Shown: piece by piece, positions 38,991 through 47,646 of the stretch | Layout of the letters: the number at the start of each line of letters is the position of its first letter | Numbering within the stretch: position 1 is the first letter of the stretch | NCBI GenBank assembly: GCA_022821985.1 | Contig: JAJECP010000013.1 | Location: forward strand, 1 to 64,000 | DNA from: Acidimicrobiia bacterium | Lineage (GTDB): Bacteria > Actinomycetota > Acidimicrobiia > Acidimicrobiales > Poriferisodalaceae | Length of the DNA: 64,000 nucleotides | Direction: 5' to 3' | Position numbers and translations under genes: made by a program | The notes under the pieces: model-generated | The model's input: the letters and a program-made list of their open reading frames with translations, nothing else | Databases searched by the model: none | Told to the model about the DNA's origin: nothing

Positions 38991-40700
38991 ATGGCAACGA
39001 CAGGCGGATTTCCAAGTGATCTCGAGATTGCATCGGCTGCACAGATCCGGCCGCTGACCGAGATCGCGGACGAGGCGGGCATCCCGCTGGAATACCTCGA
39101 GCTGTACGGCTCCGGCGTGGCCAAGGTCAAGCTGGAGGCCGTCGAAGCGATGGCTGACCGGCCCCGCGGGCGCTACGTGGTGGTGACGGCCATCACCCCG
39201 ACGCCGCTCGGCGAGGGCAAGACGACCACCACGGTTGGGCTCGGGCAGGCGTTCGGACACATCGGGCGAACCGCCACCATCGCCATCCGGCAGCCGTCGA
39301 TGGGTCCCACCTTCGGCATCAAGGGCGGAGCGGCCGGCGGCGGCTACAGCCAGGTGGTGCCGATGGACCTGTTCAACCTGCATCTCACCGGCGACATGCA
39401 CGCCGTCACCGCAGCGCACAATCTCTGCGCCGCCATGCTCGATGCGCACCTGTACCACGGCAATGAGGCCGGCTTCGATATTCACAACATCACCTGGCGC
39501 CGGGTGCTGGATGTCAACGACCGGGCCTTGCGGAACATCACCATCGGATTGGGCGGCCGCCTCGACGGCATCCCCCGCGAGTCGGGCTTCGACATCACCG
39601 CTGCCTCGGAGGTGATGGCGACACTTGCGCTGTGCACCTCCATGTCAGATCTGCGTGCCCGGCTCGGCCGCATCGTGCTCGGCTACACCAAAGGCGGCGA
39701 GCCGGTGACCGCCGAGGACATCGGCGCCGCCGGGTCGATGGCGGTGCTGCTGCGCGAAGCCATCAAACCCAACCTCATGCAGACCTTGGAAGGATCCCCG
39801 GCACTCGTGCACACGGGTCCCTTCGGCAACATCGCGACCGGGAATTCCTCGATCGTTGCCGACCAGATCGGTATCGGCACGTCCGACTTCCTGCTCACCG
39901 AGGCGGGCTTCGGTGCCGACATGGGTGCGGAGCGGTTCTTCAACATCAAGTGCAGGTACTCGGGTGTCTCGCCCGACGCGGCAGTGATCGTGGCGACCGT
40001 GCGTGGCCTCAAAGCTCATTCGGGCAAGCACCGGATCGTGGCCGGGCGACCGTTGCCGCCTGCCCTGCTCGAGGCCAACCCCGATGAGGTGCACGCCGGC
40101 GGCGACAACCTCCGCAAACAGCTCGAGAACGTGCGGATGCACGGTGTCTCGCCGGTGGTGGCGGTCAACCAGTTCCCTGGCGACCATGAGGCCGACCTTG
40201 CCGCCATCGCCGAGATCGCCGCCGAGTACGGGGCCCGCTCGGCCCGCTGCACTCACTTCGCCGACGGCGGCTCCGGCGCGGCTGGCCTTGCCGAAGCCGT
40301 GGCCGAGGCTGCCGAGGAGCCGACGGACTTCTCGGTGCTGTACCCCGATGACATGTCGCTGCGCGACAAGATCCGCGCCGTCGCGACCAACGTGTACGGC
40401 GCAGACGATGTGAGCTACACCGCCCGGGCGAACCGCGAGATCGACGGCTATGAGCGCAACGGCTTCGGCAACCTCCCGGTGTGCATCGCCAAGACCCACC
40501 TGTCCATCTCGTCGGATGCCTCGCTCAAGGGCGCCCCGACCGGCTGGACTCTGCCGGTGCGCGAAGTGCGGGCGTCGGTTGGTGCCGGGTTTGTGTATCC
40601 GATCTGCGGCGACATGCGCACGATGCCCGGGCTCGGACGTGACCCGGCAGCCCGTCACATCGACCTGGATGCCGACGGCGACATCGTCGGCCTGAGCTGA
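38991..40700 (+). CDS. fhs: Formate--tetrahydrofolate ligase
   Basis: 569-aa enzyme interconverting formate + THF + ATP and formyl-THF. FPSDLEIASAAQIRPLTEIA is the standard opening, TPTPLGEGKTTTTVGLGQ the P-loop, and QPSMGPTFGIKGGAAGGGYS the formate/THF site; all are intact. In this setting it may run backwards, releasing formate and ATP from formyl-THF for the formate dehydrogenase encoded upstream. The ATG at 38991 with GGGGG in front gives a family-length protein; a TTG at 38907 would add 28 unmatched residues. It is followed at 9 bp by metF, and the shared tandem operator lies 121 bp upstream. Confidence 0.95.
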   Translation: MATTGGFPSDLEIASAAQIRPLTEIADEAGIPLEYLELYGSGVAKVKLEAVEAMADRPRGRYVVVTAITPTPLGEGKTTTTVGLGQAFGHIGRTATIAIRQPSMGPTFGIKGGAAGGGYSQVVPMDLFNLHLTGDMHAVTAAHNLCAAMLDAHLYHGNEAGFDIHNITWRRVLDVNDRALRNITIGLGGRLDGIPRESGFDITAASEVMATLALCTSMSDLRARLGRIVLGYTKGGEPVTAEDIGAAGSMAVLLREAIKPNLMQTLEGSPALVHTGPFGNIATGNSSIVADQIGIGTSDFLLTEAGFGADMGAERFFNIKCRYSGVSPDAAVIVATVRGLKAHSGKHRIVAGRPLPPALLEANPDEVHAGGDNLRKQLENVRMHGVSPVVAVNQFPGDHEADLAAIAEIAAEYGARSARCTHFADGGSGAAGLAEAVAEAAEEPTDFSVLYPDDMSLRDKIRAVATNVYGADDVSYTARANREIDGYERNGFGNLPVCIAKTHLSISSDASLKGAPTGWTLPVREVRASVGAGFVYPICGDMRTMPGLGRDPAARHIDLDADGDIVGLS

Positions 40701-40709
40701 ACGGAGCCG

Positions 40710-41573
40710 TTGTTGTTGAAAGATGCTTCTGGTCGCCGTCGACTGCTGCAGCACGCTCAGTGGGAGCTCATCCCGCTGCGCAATCTGGCAGAGCAGCTCC
40801 CGGACCTGCCTCCCCAGTCACCGGTATCGGTGACGGCGTCGGCGTCCAAGACGCTCGAGGACACATTGGACCTCACTGTCGAGCTGTGTGCACTGGGCCA
40901 TCGCCCGGTGCCCCATGTCGCAGCTCGCATGGTCGCCAGCCGTGATCACCTGGAGGAGCTGCTGGGTCGCATCGAAGCGATGGGCCTCAGCGAGATATTC
41001 CTGGTAGGCGGCGACGTCGCTTCCCCTGCCGGCCCATTCGACAGTGCCGTCGGGCTGCTCGAAGCGCTGCGCGAGGTCAATCACTCCCTCGTTCACATCG
41101 GCGTCACGTCCTACCCCGAAGGGCATGCGCTCATCACCGACGCCGTGCTGCACGAAGCGCTGCACGTCAAGCAGGTGCTGCTGGCCGAGGCGGGTATCGA
41201 GGGCCACGCAGCTACCCAGATGTGCTTTCACCCCAAGGCCATCCTGGAATGGCTGGCCGCCGAGCGCGACAGCGGATTCAACCTTCCCGTGCATCTCGGC
41301 ATTCCCGGAGCGGTCGATCCGGCACGGCTGCTGCGGATCGGCACCCGGCTGGGAGTCGGCGCGTCCCTGCGCTACCTGCGCAAGAACACCGGGGCTGTGG
41401 CTCGCATGCTGCGCCCCGGGGGCTATGACCCGAGCGGGCTGGTCGATCGGATCGCCCCCCACGCGGAGCGGCTCGACATAGCCGGCCTGCACGTCTTCAC
41501 CTTCAACGCGATCGCCGACACCGTCGCTTGGCGCGAGACAGCGCTCGCCGAGACCTCCTCACGCCGGAGGTGA
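40710..41573 (+). CDS. metF: Methylenetetrahydrofolate reductase-like protein
   Basis: 287-aa MetF-family flavoenzyme, interconverting methyl-THF and methylene-THF. Visible family strings include VSVTASASKTLEDTLDLTVEL (strand 1), HRPVPHVAARMV, EIFLVGGDVASPAG and TQMCFHPKAILEWL, with LNLPVHLGIPG-type and LHVFTFNAIADT strings later. The start is one of three consecutive TTG codons at 40710 with ACGGAG upstream, an unusual initiator. In the proposed pathway it oxidises methyl-THF delivered from the corrinoid operon, the reverse of its biosynthetic direction. It overlaps the following membrane-protein gene by GTGA. Confidence 0.85.
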   Translation: MLLKDASGRRRLLQHAQWELIPLRNLAEQLPDLPPQSPVSVTASASKTLEDTLDLTVELCALGHRPVPHVAARMVASRDHLEELLGRIEAMGLSEIFLVGGDVASPAGPFDSAVGLLEALREVNHSLVHIGVTSYPEGHALITDAVLHEALHVKQVLLAEAGIEGHAATQMCFHPKAILEWLAAERDSGFNLPVHLGIPGAVDPARLLRIGTRLGVGASLRYLRKNTGAVARMLRPGGYDPSGLVDRIAPHAERLDIAGLHVFTFNAIADTVAWRETALAETSSRRR

Positions 41574-42262
41574 GCACGAGCCGTCTGACGCTGCCGGCGG
41601 GGCTGCTCGCCGGGTTCGAGATAGCACTGCTCGCAGCATTGGGCATCGCGCATCGCGTGTACTGGCAGGGTGGAGTCGGGGTCACGTATGTGGTCTTTGC
41701 CCTGTTCCTCTCGACCAATCTCGTGATCTGCTACTGGGAGATCTGCCTCTTCTTCCGGCGCGACTACATCGAGTCTCGGTCTGCCTACTGGCAACAGCAA
41801 CGGCTGCACGCCAGCAGGAGCCCGGCGCTCGCGTTCCTCACGACCAAGGTTCCGCTGCGGTCAGCGTTCTCTCCGACTGTCTGGGCCGACGTGTGGGCCA
41901 GCTATTCCGTGTACGACGGTTCGTATGCCGATCGCCGTACCTACGGATTCAACGTGGACGTGGGCAATGGCTTCATCACGGCCATACCCACGCTGATCTT
42001 GTATGCAGCGTTCACGACGGAATTCCTGTCGCCGCTTGCGGCAGGAATCCTCGGGATCATGTTCTTCTGGCAGTGGACGTATGCGACGTCCATCTACTTG
42101 GTGAGCTTCTTCATTGCGAAGCGTCACCGGGACATCAGCAGGGGCGAGGTGTACGGCATGATCCTGGCGTTGAACGCCACCTGGATCGTGGTCCCGCTGC
42201 TGGGGCTGTACGTCTCCATCCGCCTAGTTGTCGACGGCAGCTACGGCGCCATCGGCGGCTGA
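41570..42262 (+). CDS. Multi-pass membrane protein coupled to metF
   Basis: 230-aa integral membrane protein that I do not recognise. Five or so hydrophobic helices are visible (for example LLAGFEIALLAALGIAH, VTYVVFALFLSTNLVICYW, FITAIPTLILYAAF, ILGIMFFWQWTYATSIYLVSFF, VYGMILALNATWIVVPLLGLY). The soluble loop between helices 2 and 3 contains DYIESRSAYWQQQR and YSVYDGSYADRRTYGFNVDVG. The GTG at 41570 overlaps the metF stop and has CGGAGG in front; an ATG at 41528 would overlap metF more. Coupling to metF and fhs hints at a link to C1 or amine metabolism, but no function is claimed. Its 3' end overlaps the convergent MFS gene by 39 bp. Confidence 0.65.
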   Translation: MSTSRLTLPAGLLAGFEIALLAALGIAHRVYWQGGVGVTYVVFALFLSTNLVICYWEICLFFRRDYIESRSAYWQQQRLHASRSPALAFLTTKVPLRSAFSPTVWADVWASYSVYDGSYADRRTYGFNVDVGNGFITAIPTLILYAAFTTEFLSPLAAGILGIMFFWQWTYATSIYLVSFFIAKRHRDISRGEVYGMILALNATWIVVPLLGLYVSIRLVVDGSYGAIGG

Positions 42263-43498
42263 CGGCGACTCCCCCCGTCGCGGTACCGGGCGGGAGGGGG
42301 CAGGCTCTTCGGAAATGCTGAAGTGGATTGCGGCTGCCGCGATACCGAGCGCGGCCGCCAGCCACCACCACAGGTCGTATGAGCCGGTGAGCTCGCGGAT
42401 CTCGCCACCGCCCCAGGAACCGAGGAATGCGCCAACCTGGTGGGACAGGAAGACGAAGCCGAACAGGGTTCCGGCCCTGCGCACGCCGAATTGTCCCAGC
42501 ACGATGCCCGAGGTCAAAGGCACGCTGGCCAGCCACACGATCCCCATCACGACGCCGAACCCGAGGGCCACCACGGGGGTCGGCGGCAGCAGCACCAAGC
42601 CGGCGAAGGCGAGCGCCCGGGTGCTGTACATGATGCTCAGCAGCCGGCTCTTCGCGAACCGCATGCCCAGCGCGCCGGCGGCAAACGCTCCCACGATGTT
42701 GAACAGGCCCACGAGCGACCACGACATGTTGGCGATTGCGGTCTCGAGGCCGGCATCGGTGAGCGTCTTGGGCAGGTGCACACCGATGAACGTGACGTGG
42801 AAGCCGCAGACGAAGAACGTGCAGTTCACCAGCAGGTAATCGCGATGGCGAGCGGCCCTCGCCAACGTCGTCCGGAGCGATTCGTCGTCGTCTGGCACCG
42901 CTTCGACGGCTTCGGCAGGTCCGGACTGGGTGCGCAGCGGCCGGACGAACAATCCGATCGACACCGTCACGACGGCCAGGACGGTCAGCGCACTGCGCCA
43001 GCCGAATGCGCTGATGACAGCACCGGTCAGTGGTACCAGCACGAAGTGCCCGAGCGAGCCGCAGGCCGTGGCCACGCCCAACGCCATCGAGCGTCGTTGG
43101 GGGTCCACGAGCCGGCTCATCGACGACAGCACCACTGCAAACGACGCTGCTGACATGCCGAGCCCGACGATCACCCCGCCCCCGAGATGCAGCCCAGCGG
43201 GCCCGTTGGCTGCACCCATCACCAGCAGGCCGCCCGCATAGGCGATGGCCCCCACAACCAGCGTCCGCGCCGCGCCGAACCGGTCGGCGATGGCACCCGC
43301 GAGCGGTTGGCCCAGGCCCCACACGAGGTTCTGCAGGGCAACGGTCAGCCCGACCGTGCCGATGCCCACATCCAGCGCTTGGTCGATGGCGTCGGGGAAC
43401 AGCCCCATCGTGGCCCGTACGCCCAGCGTCAGCGCAGTGATGATGCTGCCGGTGATCAGGATCGGCGCGATCGAAGTCTTGCCGGTCTCGGGGCGCAC
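42224..43498 (-). CDS. MFS transporter
   Basis: 424-aa major facilitator protein with about twelve membrane helices. GLGQPLAGAIADRFGAARTLVVG (around residues 60-82) is the signature loop between helices 2 and 3, and GSWGGGEIRELTGSYDLWWW lies before the last helices. It resembles the general oxalate/formate- and monocarboxylate-type MFS branch in style, but substrate cannot be read. A long Asp/Glu-rich central loop (AVPDDDESLRTTL) separates the two halves. It converges on the membrane protein gene downstream of metF, with a 39-bp 3' overlap. Confidence 0.82.
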   Translation of the reverse strand: MRPETGKTSIAPILITGSIITALTLGVRATMGLFPDAIDQALDVGIGTVGLTVALQNLVWGLGQPLAGAIADRFGAARTLVVGAIAYAGGLLVMGAANGPAGLHLGGGVIVGLGMSAASFAVVLSSMSRLVDPQRRSMALGVATACGSLGHFVLVPLTGAVISAFGWRSALTVLAVVTVSIGLFVRPLRTQSGPAEAVEAVPDDDESLRTTLARAARHRDYLLVNCTFFVCGFHVTFIGVHLPKTLTDAGLETAIANMSWSLVGLFNIVGAFAAGALGMRFAKSRLLSIMYSTRALAFAGLVLLPPTPVVALGFGVVMGIVWLASVPLTSGIVLGQFGVRRAGTLFGFVFLSHQVGAFLGSWGGGEIRELTGSYDLWWWLAAALGIAAAAIHFSISEEPAPSRPVPRRGESPSAADGAVAAVDN

Positions 43499-43531
43499 CG
43501 GATCAGGGTATGACTGGGGCCGAGTGCTCGC

Positions 43532-44746
43532 TCAGCGGGAGTTGATCAGCCGGACGCCGTATACCGCTTCCATCTTGCCTAGCTCGCCCAGCACCTTGCG
43601 TGATGGCCGGCGAGACACCCGGATGGTGGCCACCGCTGCGTGGTGCTTGGGACCGGCCAGGATCTCATTGCGCATCTGCAGCACGTTGATGCCGCTGGCC
43701 CGCAAGGCCATGAGGATCCCCGCCAACACGCCCACCTGATCGCGGTGACGGACCACGATGGTGCTGCGACCCAACGGCCGCTCTGCACGGTTGACGCAAT
43801 TGAGCACGTCGCCTGCCGTGAATGCCTCGAGCACCTCGACGACACCGTCGGCAATGTCCTCGGAGGCCTGGACCGTGGATGCGCCGACGTGATGGGTGCC
43901 GGTGACCCGAGGGTGCGACGCGAGCGGCGAGTGCCAGTCTGGGTCGGCGCCGGGCGGTTCCCCACAGAACACATCGAGTCCTGCCCGCATCCCTCGCTCG
44001 TCGAGGGCGCGCAGCAACGCCCTCTCGTCCACGATCTCGCCGCGGGAGGTGTTGAGCAGGATCGCCCCGTCTGGCATCTTCGCCAGGAAGTCGGCATCGA
44101 CGAGGCCGCACGTCTCAGGTGTGGCGGGCAAGTGCACCGAGACGATGTCGGCGCCTGCGAGCAGGCTGTCCCAATCGGGATGGATCTCGATCTCGAGCTG
44201 CTTCATCTCAGCCAGCAGGCCCGCAGAGCGATCCGAGCGATACAGCGCTGAGAGCTCGATGCCGAACGCCGCGGCGCGATGAGCGACCTCGATGCCAATG
44301 GCGCCCATGCCCACGATCGCCATCCGGCGGCCCTTCAGACCTGTGGCGCCCATGTACTGGGACTTGTTCCAGCGGCCTTCGTGCAGGTCTGAGGTGGCAT
44401 CGGGGATCTGCCGGTCCACCGCCAGCAGCAAGCCCATGGTCAATTCGGCGACGGCTACGGCGTTCCGGCCCGGCACATTGCAGACGTAGATGCCGTGCTT
44501 GCTGGCGCCGTCGCAGTCGATCGTGTCGGTGCCGGCGCCGGCGCGCAGCACCATGCTGAGCCGATCGGCGGCTTTGAACACCTTGCGCCTCACTTCGGTG
44601 CTGCGCACCACGACCACCTCGATGCCCTCGATGTGATCGGCCAGATCATCTGCCGTCAGTTCGGGCTTGACGATGCACTCGTGGCCCGCGGCCTCAAGCC
44701 GGCCCAAGCGTCCGGTGTCGATCTTGTCGGCAAACAGAATGCGCAT
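43532..44746 (-). CDS. serA: D-3-phosphoglycerate dehydrogenase-like 2-hydroxyacid dehydrogenase with ACT domain
   Basis: 404-aa NAD-dependent dehydrogenase. MRILFADKID opens the substrate domain, VVVRSTEVRRKVF and VLRAGAGTDTIDCDGASKHGI are standard, MAIVGMGAIGIEVAHRA is the NAD Rossmann motif, NTSRGEIVDERALLRAL and GLDVFCGEPPG the conserved Arg/Glu regions, and GTHHVGASTVQASEDIA the His region. Residues from about 325 are a C-terminal ACT-like domain (IVVRHRDQVGVLAGILMAL). This fits phosphoglycerate dehydrogenase, the first step of serine synthesis, though other 2-hydroxyacids are possible. I start at the ATG at 44746; the frame stays open to 44890 but the extra 48 residues carry no homology. 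Confidence 0.85.
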   Translation of the reverse strand: MRILFADKIDTGRLGRLEAAGHECIVKPELTADDLADHIEGIEVVVVRSTEVRRKVFKAADRLSMVLRAGAGTDTIDCDGASKHGIYVCNVPGRNAVAVAELTMGLLLAVDRQIPDATSDLHEGRWNKSQYMGATGLKGRRMAIVGMGAIGIEVAHRAAAFGIELSALYRSDRSAGLLAEMKQLEIEIHPDWDSLLAGADIVSVHLPATPETCGLVDADFLAKMPDGAILLNTSRGEIVDERALLRALDERGMRAGLDVFCGEPPGADPDWHSPLASHPRVTGTHHVGASTVQASEDIADGVVEVLEAFTAGDVLNCVNRAERPLGRSTIVVRHRDQVGVLAGILMALRASGINVLQMRNEILAGPKHHAAVATIRVSRRPSRKVLGELGKMEAVYGVRLINSR

Positions 44747-44923
44747 CGGCGTCACCGCTAGGACAGAGTGTGCGGTCACAGCGCCGCCGCAGCAGCGGCC
44801 GGGACATATACCCGCATGTTCAGCCAGTGTGCCAAACACGCGACCCTGCGCGGTGCCACTGTTTCTCCCGCTCTTGTTCCCCATTCTCATGTGATGGGGC
44901 TCACGGGCCGCTCGGGCCCTGGC

Positions 44924-45883
44924 TCAGCCGGAGGCGACGTCGTCTTCGAGATAGGCGCGGATGATGGCGTCGTAGCTCTCATCGGGCGTGAAGCCCAGAT
45001 CCAGAGCTTTCCGGGTATCGAATCGCTCCGGCCATCCAGAGACGATGTGCGCGATCGTCGGATCAGGCGACTCAACGATCAACGTTGCCGCTTCGGCGCC
45101 AGCGACACGAGTGAGGGCTTCGATCTGTTCGCCGACGGTCACCGACACCCCCGGCATGGTGAGGTTGCGCCGTGCTCCCAACGCCGCGCTGTCGAGTTCT
45201 GCGGCGTGGAGCATGTACCCGACTGCAGCACGGGGGCTGGCATGGCTATGGCGCACTTCCCTCGAAACGGGCAGCACCGCCGGCGTGCCAGCGAGCGGCT
45301 CGCGGATGATGCCGCTGAAGAATCCGGATGCGGCGGCATTGGGCAAACCCGGACGAACGCTGATGGTGGGAAGCCGGATGCCGATGCCATCGAAGAAGCC
45401 GCGGCGGGTGTAGTCGGCCAGCAGCGCCTCGGCGACCATCTTCTCCATGCCATAGGAGGTGAGCGGCGTCAGGTGGAAGTCATCGGGGATCGGATCGGGG
45501 AACGGTGCGCCGAACACCGCAATCGACGACGTGAACACGACCCGTGGCATCCCCTCGGCGAGGCGCAGCGCATCGAACAGCGCCCGGGTGCCGTCGACGT
45601 TGACCGCCATGCCCTTGTCAAAATCGGCCTCTGCTTCACCGGAGACGATGCCGGCAAGATGGAAGATCACATCCGGCACAGGTCGCAGCAACTCAGCGGT
45701 GACGCCGGGTTCGCAGATATCGGCGACGTGCGCGCTACAAATGCCGTCCTCGGCGGATGTCTCGACGATGTCGACGAGATCGATCCGGTCAATGGGGCTC
45801 CCACGCAGCGTGCCAACGTCCACCAGTCGCCCGGTCAGCTTCCGGCCCAGCATCCCTGCGGCCCCGGTGATCAGCACGTGCAT
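44924..45883 (-). CDS. NAD-dependent epimerase/dehydratase (D-erythronate dehydrogenase-like)
   Basis: 319-aa extended short-chain dehydrogenase. VLITGAAGMLGRKLTGRL is the N-terminal NAD-binding GxxGxxG motif. VFTSSIAVFGAPFP carries the active-site Ser, and TSYGMEKMVAEALLADY gives the catalytic Tyr-x3-Lys. DVIFHLAGIVSGEAEADFDKGM and GIRLPTISVRPGLPNAAAS resemble DenD-type D-erythronate dehydrogenases, which act in catabolism of C4 sugar acids. The match is from reading, so substrate is provisional. It stands between a small membrane-protein gene and the SerA-like gene on the same strand. Confidence 0.78.
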   Translation of the reverse strand: MHVLITGAAGMLGRKLTGRLVDVGTLRGSPIDRIDLVDIVETSAEDGICSAHVADICEPGVTAELLRPVPDVIFHLAGIVSGEAEADFDKGMAVNVDGTRALFDALRLAEGMPRVVFTSSIAVFGAPFPDPIPDDFHLTPLTSYGMEKMVAEALLADYTRRGFFDGIGIRLPTISVRPGLPNAAASGFFSGIIREPLAGTPAVLPVSREVRHSHASPRAAVGYMLHAAELDSAALGARRNLTMPGVSVTVGEQIEALTRVAGAEAATLIVESPDPTIAHIVSGWPERFDTRKALDLGFTPDESYDAIIRAYLEDDVASG

Positions 45884-45941
45884 CTGGCAAACCTCACTTT
45901 GGGCGTGTCTGAGACACTGCCGCCGTGCCGAACGTCGCGTG

Positions 45942-46265
45942 CTACAGCAGCTGCCCGATGTCGAGCACGAGCAGGATCACCAGCAGCACGATGATCCCGA
46001 CGTTGAGGACGCTGACCGGCCACTTCCAGCGGTGATCGGAGTGCCAGTGCCGCTTGATGCTGGCGATGTTCGCCCACAGTGCAATCAGCGAGATCGGTAT
46101 GCCCACCGCAGGCCCGACACCCGGCGCCAGCCCGATGAATGGCGCCACGAAGGGCAGGAGCACATATGCCAGCGTGCAGCGAATGGCCGAGATCAAGATG
46201 GAGAACCGCAGCGTGCGGGCGGATGCTTCGTCGAGCTCCGGAGCTGCAGCGGCGGCGTCGGTCAC
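45942..46265 (-). CDS. Small membrane protein, unknown function
   Basis: 107-aa protein with a short acidic N-terminus (ASARTLRFSIL) and three hydrophobic segments: CTLAYVLLPFVAPFIGLAPG, VGIPISLIALWANIASI and a C-terminal VSVLNVGIIVLLVILLVLDIGQ. The loop KRHWHSDHRWKW between segments is basic and His/Trp-rich. Such proteins are widespread small actinobacterial membrane proteins without assigned role. Divergent from the CoA transferase gene. Confidence 0.65.
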   Translation of the reverse strand: MTDAAAAAPELDEASARTLRFSILISAIRCTLAYVLLPFVAPFIGLAPGVGPAVGIPISLIALWANIASIKRHWHSDHRWKWPVSVLNVGIIVLLVILLVLDIGQLL

Positions 46266-46404
46266 GGTCGCCCATTCTCGCAGCAGCGACCTGTGTTAGT
46301 GCACTGCGAACGGCCGGCGCGCCCGCCGAGGTGCGGGTGCAACGGTGAGTGCTCAGTACGATCTTGGCCACTTGCTGGGAAGGCACTGAGATCAAGGGGA
46401 AACC

Positions 46405-47595
46405 ATGGCCGGCGCACTCGATGGAGTAAGAGTTCTGGATCTGTCCACGCTGGTGCAAGGACCGCAGGCGGCAGCCATGCTGCACGGTCTCGGCGCCGAA
46501 GTGATCAAGATCGAGCTGCCCCAGGTCGGCGATGTGGGCCGCCACGTCGACGTCCTCGAGGACTACGGCCATTCGTCGGTCTATATCGCGTGCAACCGGG
46601 GCAAACGCTCGGTGACGCTCGACTTGCGTGTCGACGCGGGCAAGGAGGCCTTTCTGAAGCTGGTGGAAACCTCCGACGTGGTGCTGTCAAATTTCAAGCC
46701 CGGCACGCTCGACGAATGGGGCCTGGGCTATGACGACCTCGCAGCCGTGAACCCAGGCATCATCTGGGCGGCGGGGAGCTTCCTGGGTCCCTACGGGCCG
46801 GAGGCCGACCGCGAGGGTGCCGATATCGCTGGGCAAGCCTCCGGCGGAGTCATCGCCTCGAGCGGTTTCGACGGCGGACCGCTGTCCACCTATGGAGCGC
46901 TCGTCGCCGACCACTGCGGCGCGCAGAACCTGCAGACAGGCATCTTGGCGGCCCTGTACGCACGCGAGCGGACCGGCCGGGGCCAGCGGGTCGATGTGAG
47001 CCTTCTTGGCGGGCAGATCTGGCTGCAAGCCGTGGAATACACCCACTTGCTGCTGACCGGTGAGGAAGCAGGGCGGTCCAACGGCGGTCACCCCTTGGTG
47101 CACGCGTTGTATGGCGTGTTCCCCACGTCCGATGGCGCCATCGCCATGGCAGGCTGCCCGGAGCATCTGTGGCCGGGAATGTGCCGAGCCATTGAGCGAC
47201 CCGACCTCGAAGACCATCCGCAATGGAATGCCTACTTCGTGCCACGGGAGGTGGCGCTGGAGCTGCGGGCGTTCTTCGTAGAGGTGTTTGCCACCCGCTC
47301 CACCGAGGAGTGGTCGAAGCGGCTCGAAGCCGAGGAGCAGCGGTTCTGTGCCGTCCGCAGCCATTCAGAGGTTGTGGCCAATGAGCAGCCGTACGTCAAC
47401 GGCTACCTAGTCGAGGCCGACCATGACGAGTGGGGCACCCAGACCTGGGTGGGTTGCCCCATCACCATGTCGGACACGCCCACGCGACCTGGCATCGACG
47501 TGGCCGAGTTGGGCCAGCACACCGAAGAAGTACTGCTCGAAGCCGGCGTCGAATGGGACGATCTTGAGCGCTGGCGAGAAGCGGGCGCCTGGTAG
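46405..47595 (+). CDS. Class III CoA transferase (CaiB/BaiF family)
   Basis: 396-aa family III CoA transferase that moves CoA between carboxylic acids. LDGVRVLDLSTLVQGPQAAAMLHGLGAEVIKIE is the signature start, and FKPGTLDEWGLGYDDLAAVNPGIIW precedes the catalytic Asp, which fits GADIAGQASGG near residue 150. The late part includes NGGHPLVHALYGVFPTSDG and EEWSKRLEAEEQ. Substrate unknown; family members act on formyl, carnitine, bile acid and succinyl groups. ATG at 46405 with GGGGA in front. It converges on the dihydroorotase-like gene. Confidence 0.87.
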   Translation: MAGALDGVRVLDLSTLVQGPQAAAMLHGLGAEVIKIELPQVGDVGRHVDVLEDYGHSSVYIACNRGKRSVTLDLRVDAGKEAFLKLVETSDVVLSNFKPGTLDEWGLGYDDLAAVNPGIIWAAGSFLGPYGPEADREGADIAGQASGGVIASSGFDGGPLSTYGALVADHCGAQNLQTGILAALYARERTGRGQRVDVSLLGGQIWLQAVEYTHLLLTGEEAGRSNGGHPLVHALYGVFPTSDGAIAMAGCPEHLWPGMCRAIERPDLEDHPQWNAYFVPREVALELRAFFVEVFATRSTEEWSKRLEAEEQRFCAVRSHSEVVANEQPYVNGYLVEADHDEWGTQTWVGCPITMSDTPTRPGIDVAELGQHTEEVLLEAGVEWDDLERWREAGAW

Positions 47596-47646
47596 CTGCA
47601 GAGTCCCCTGCCGCCTCCGTCGCTGGGGCATCTGTGCCCTATGCGG

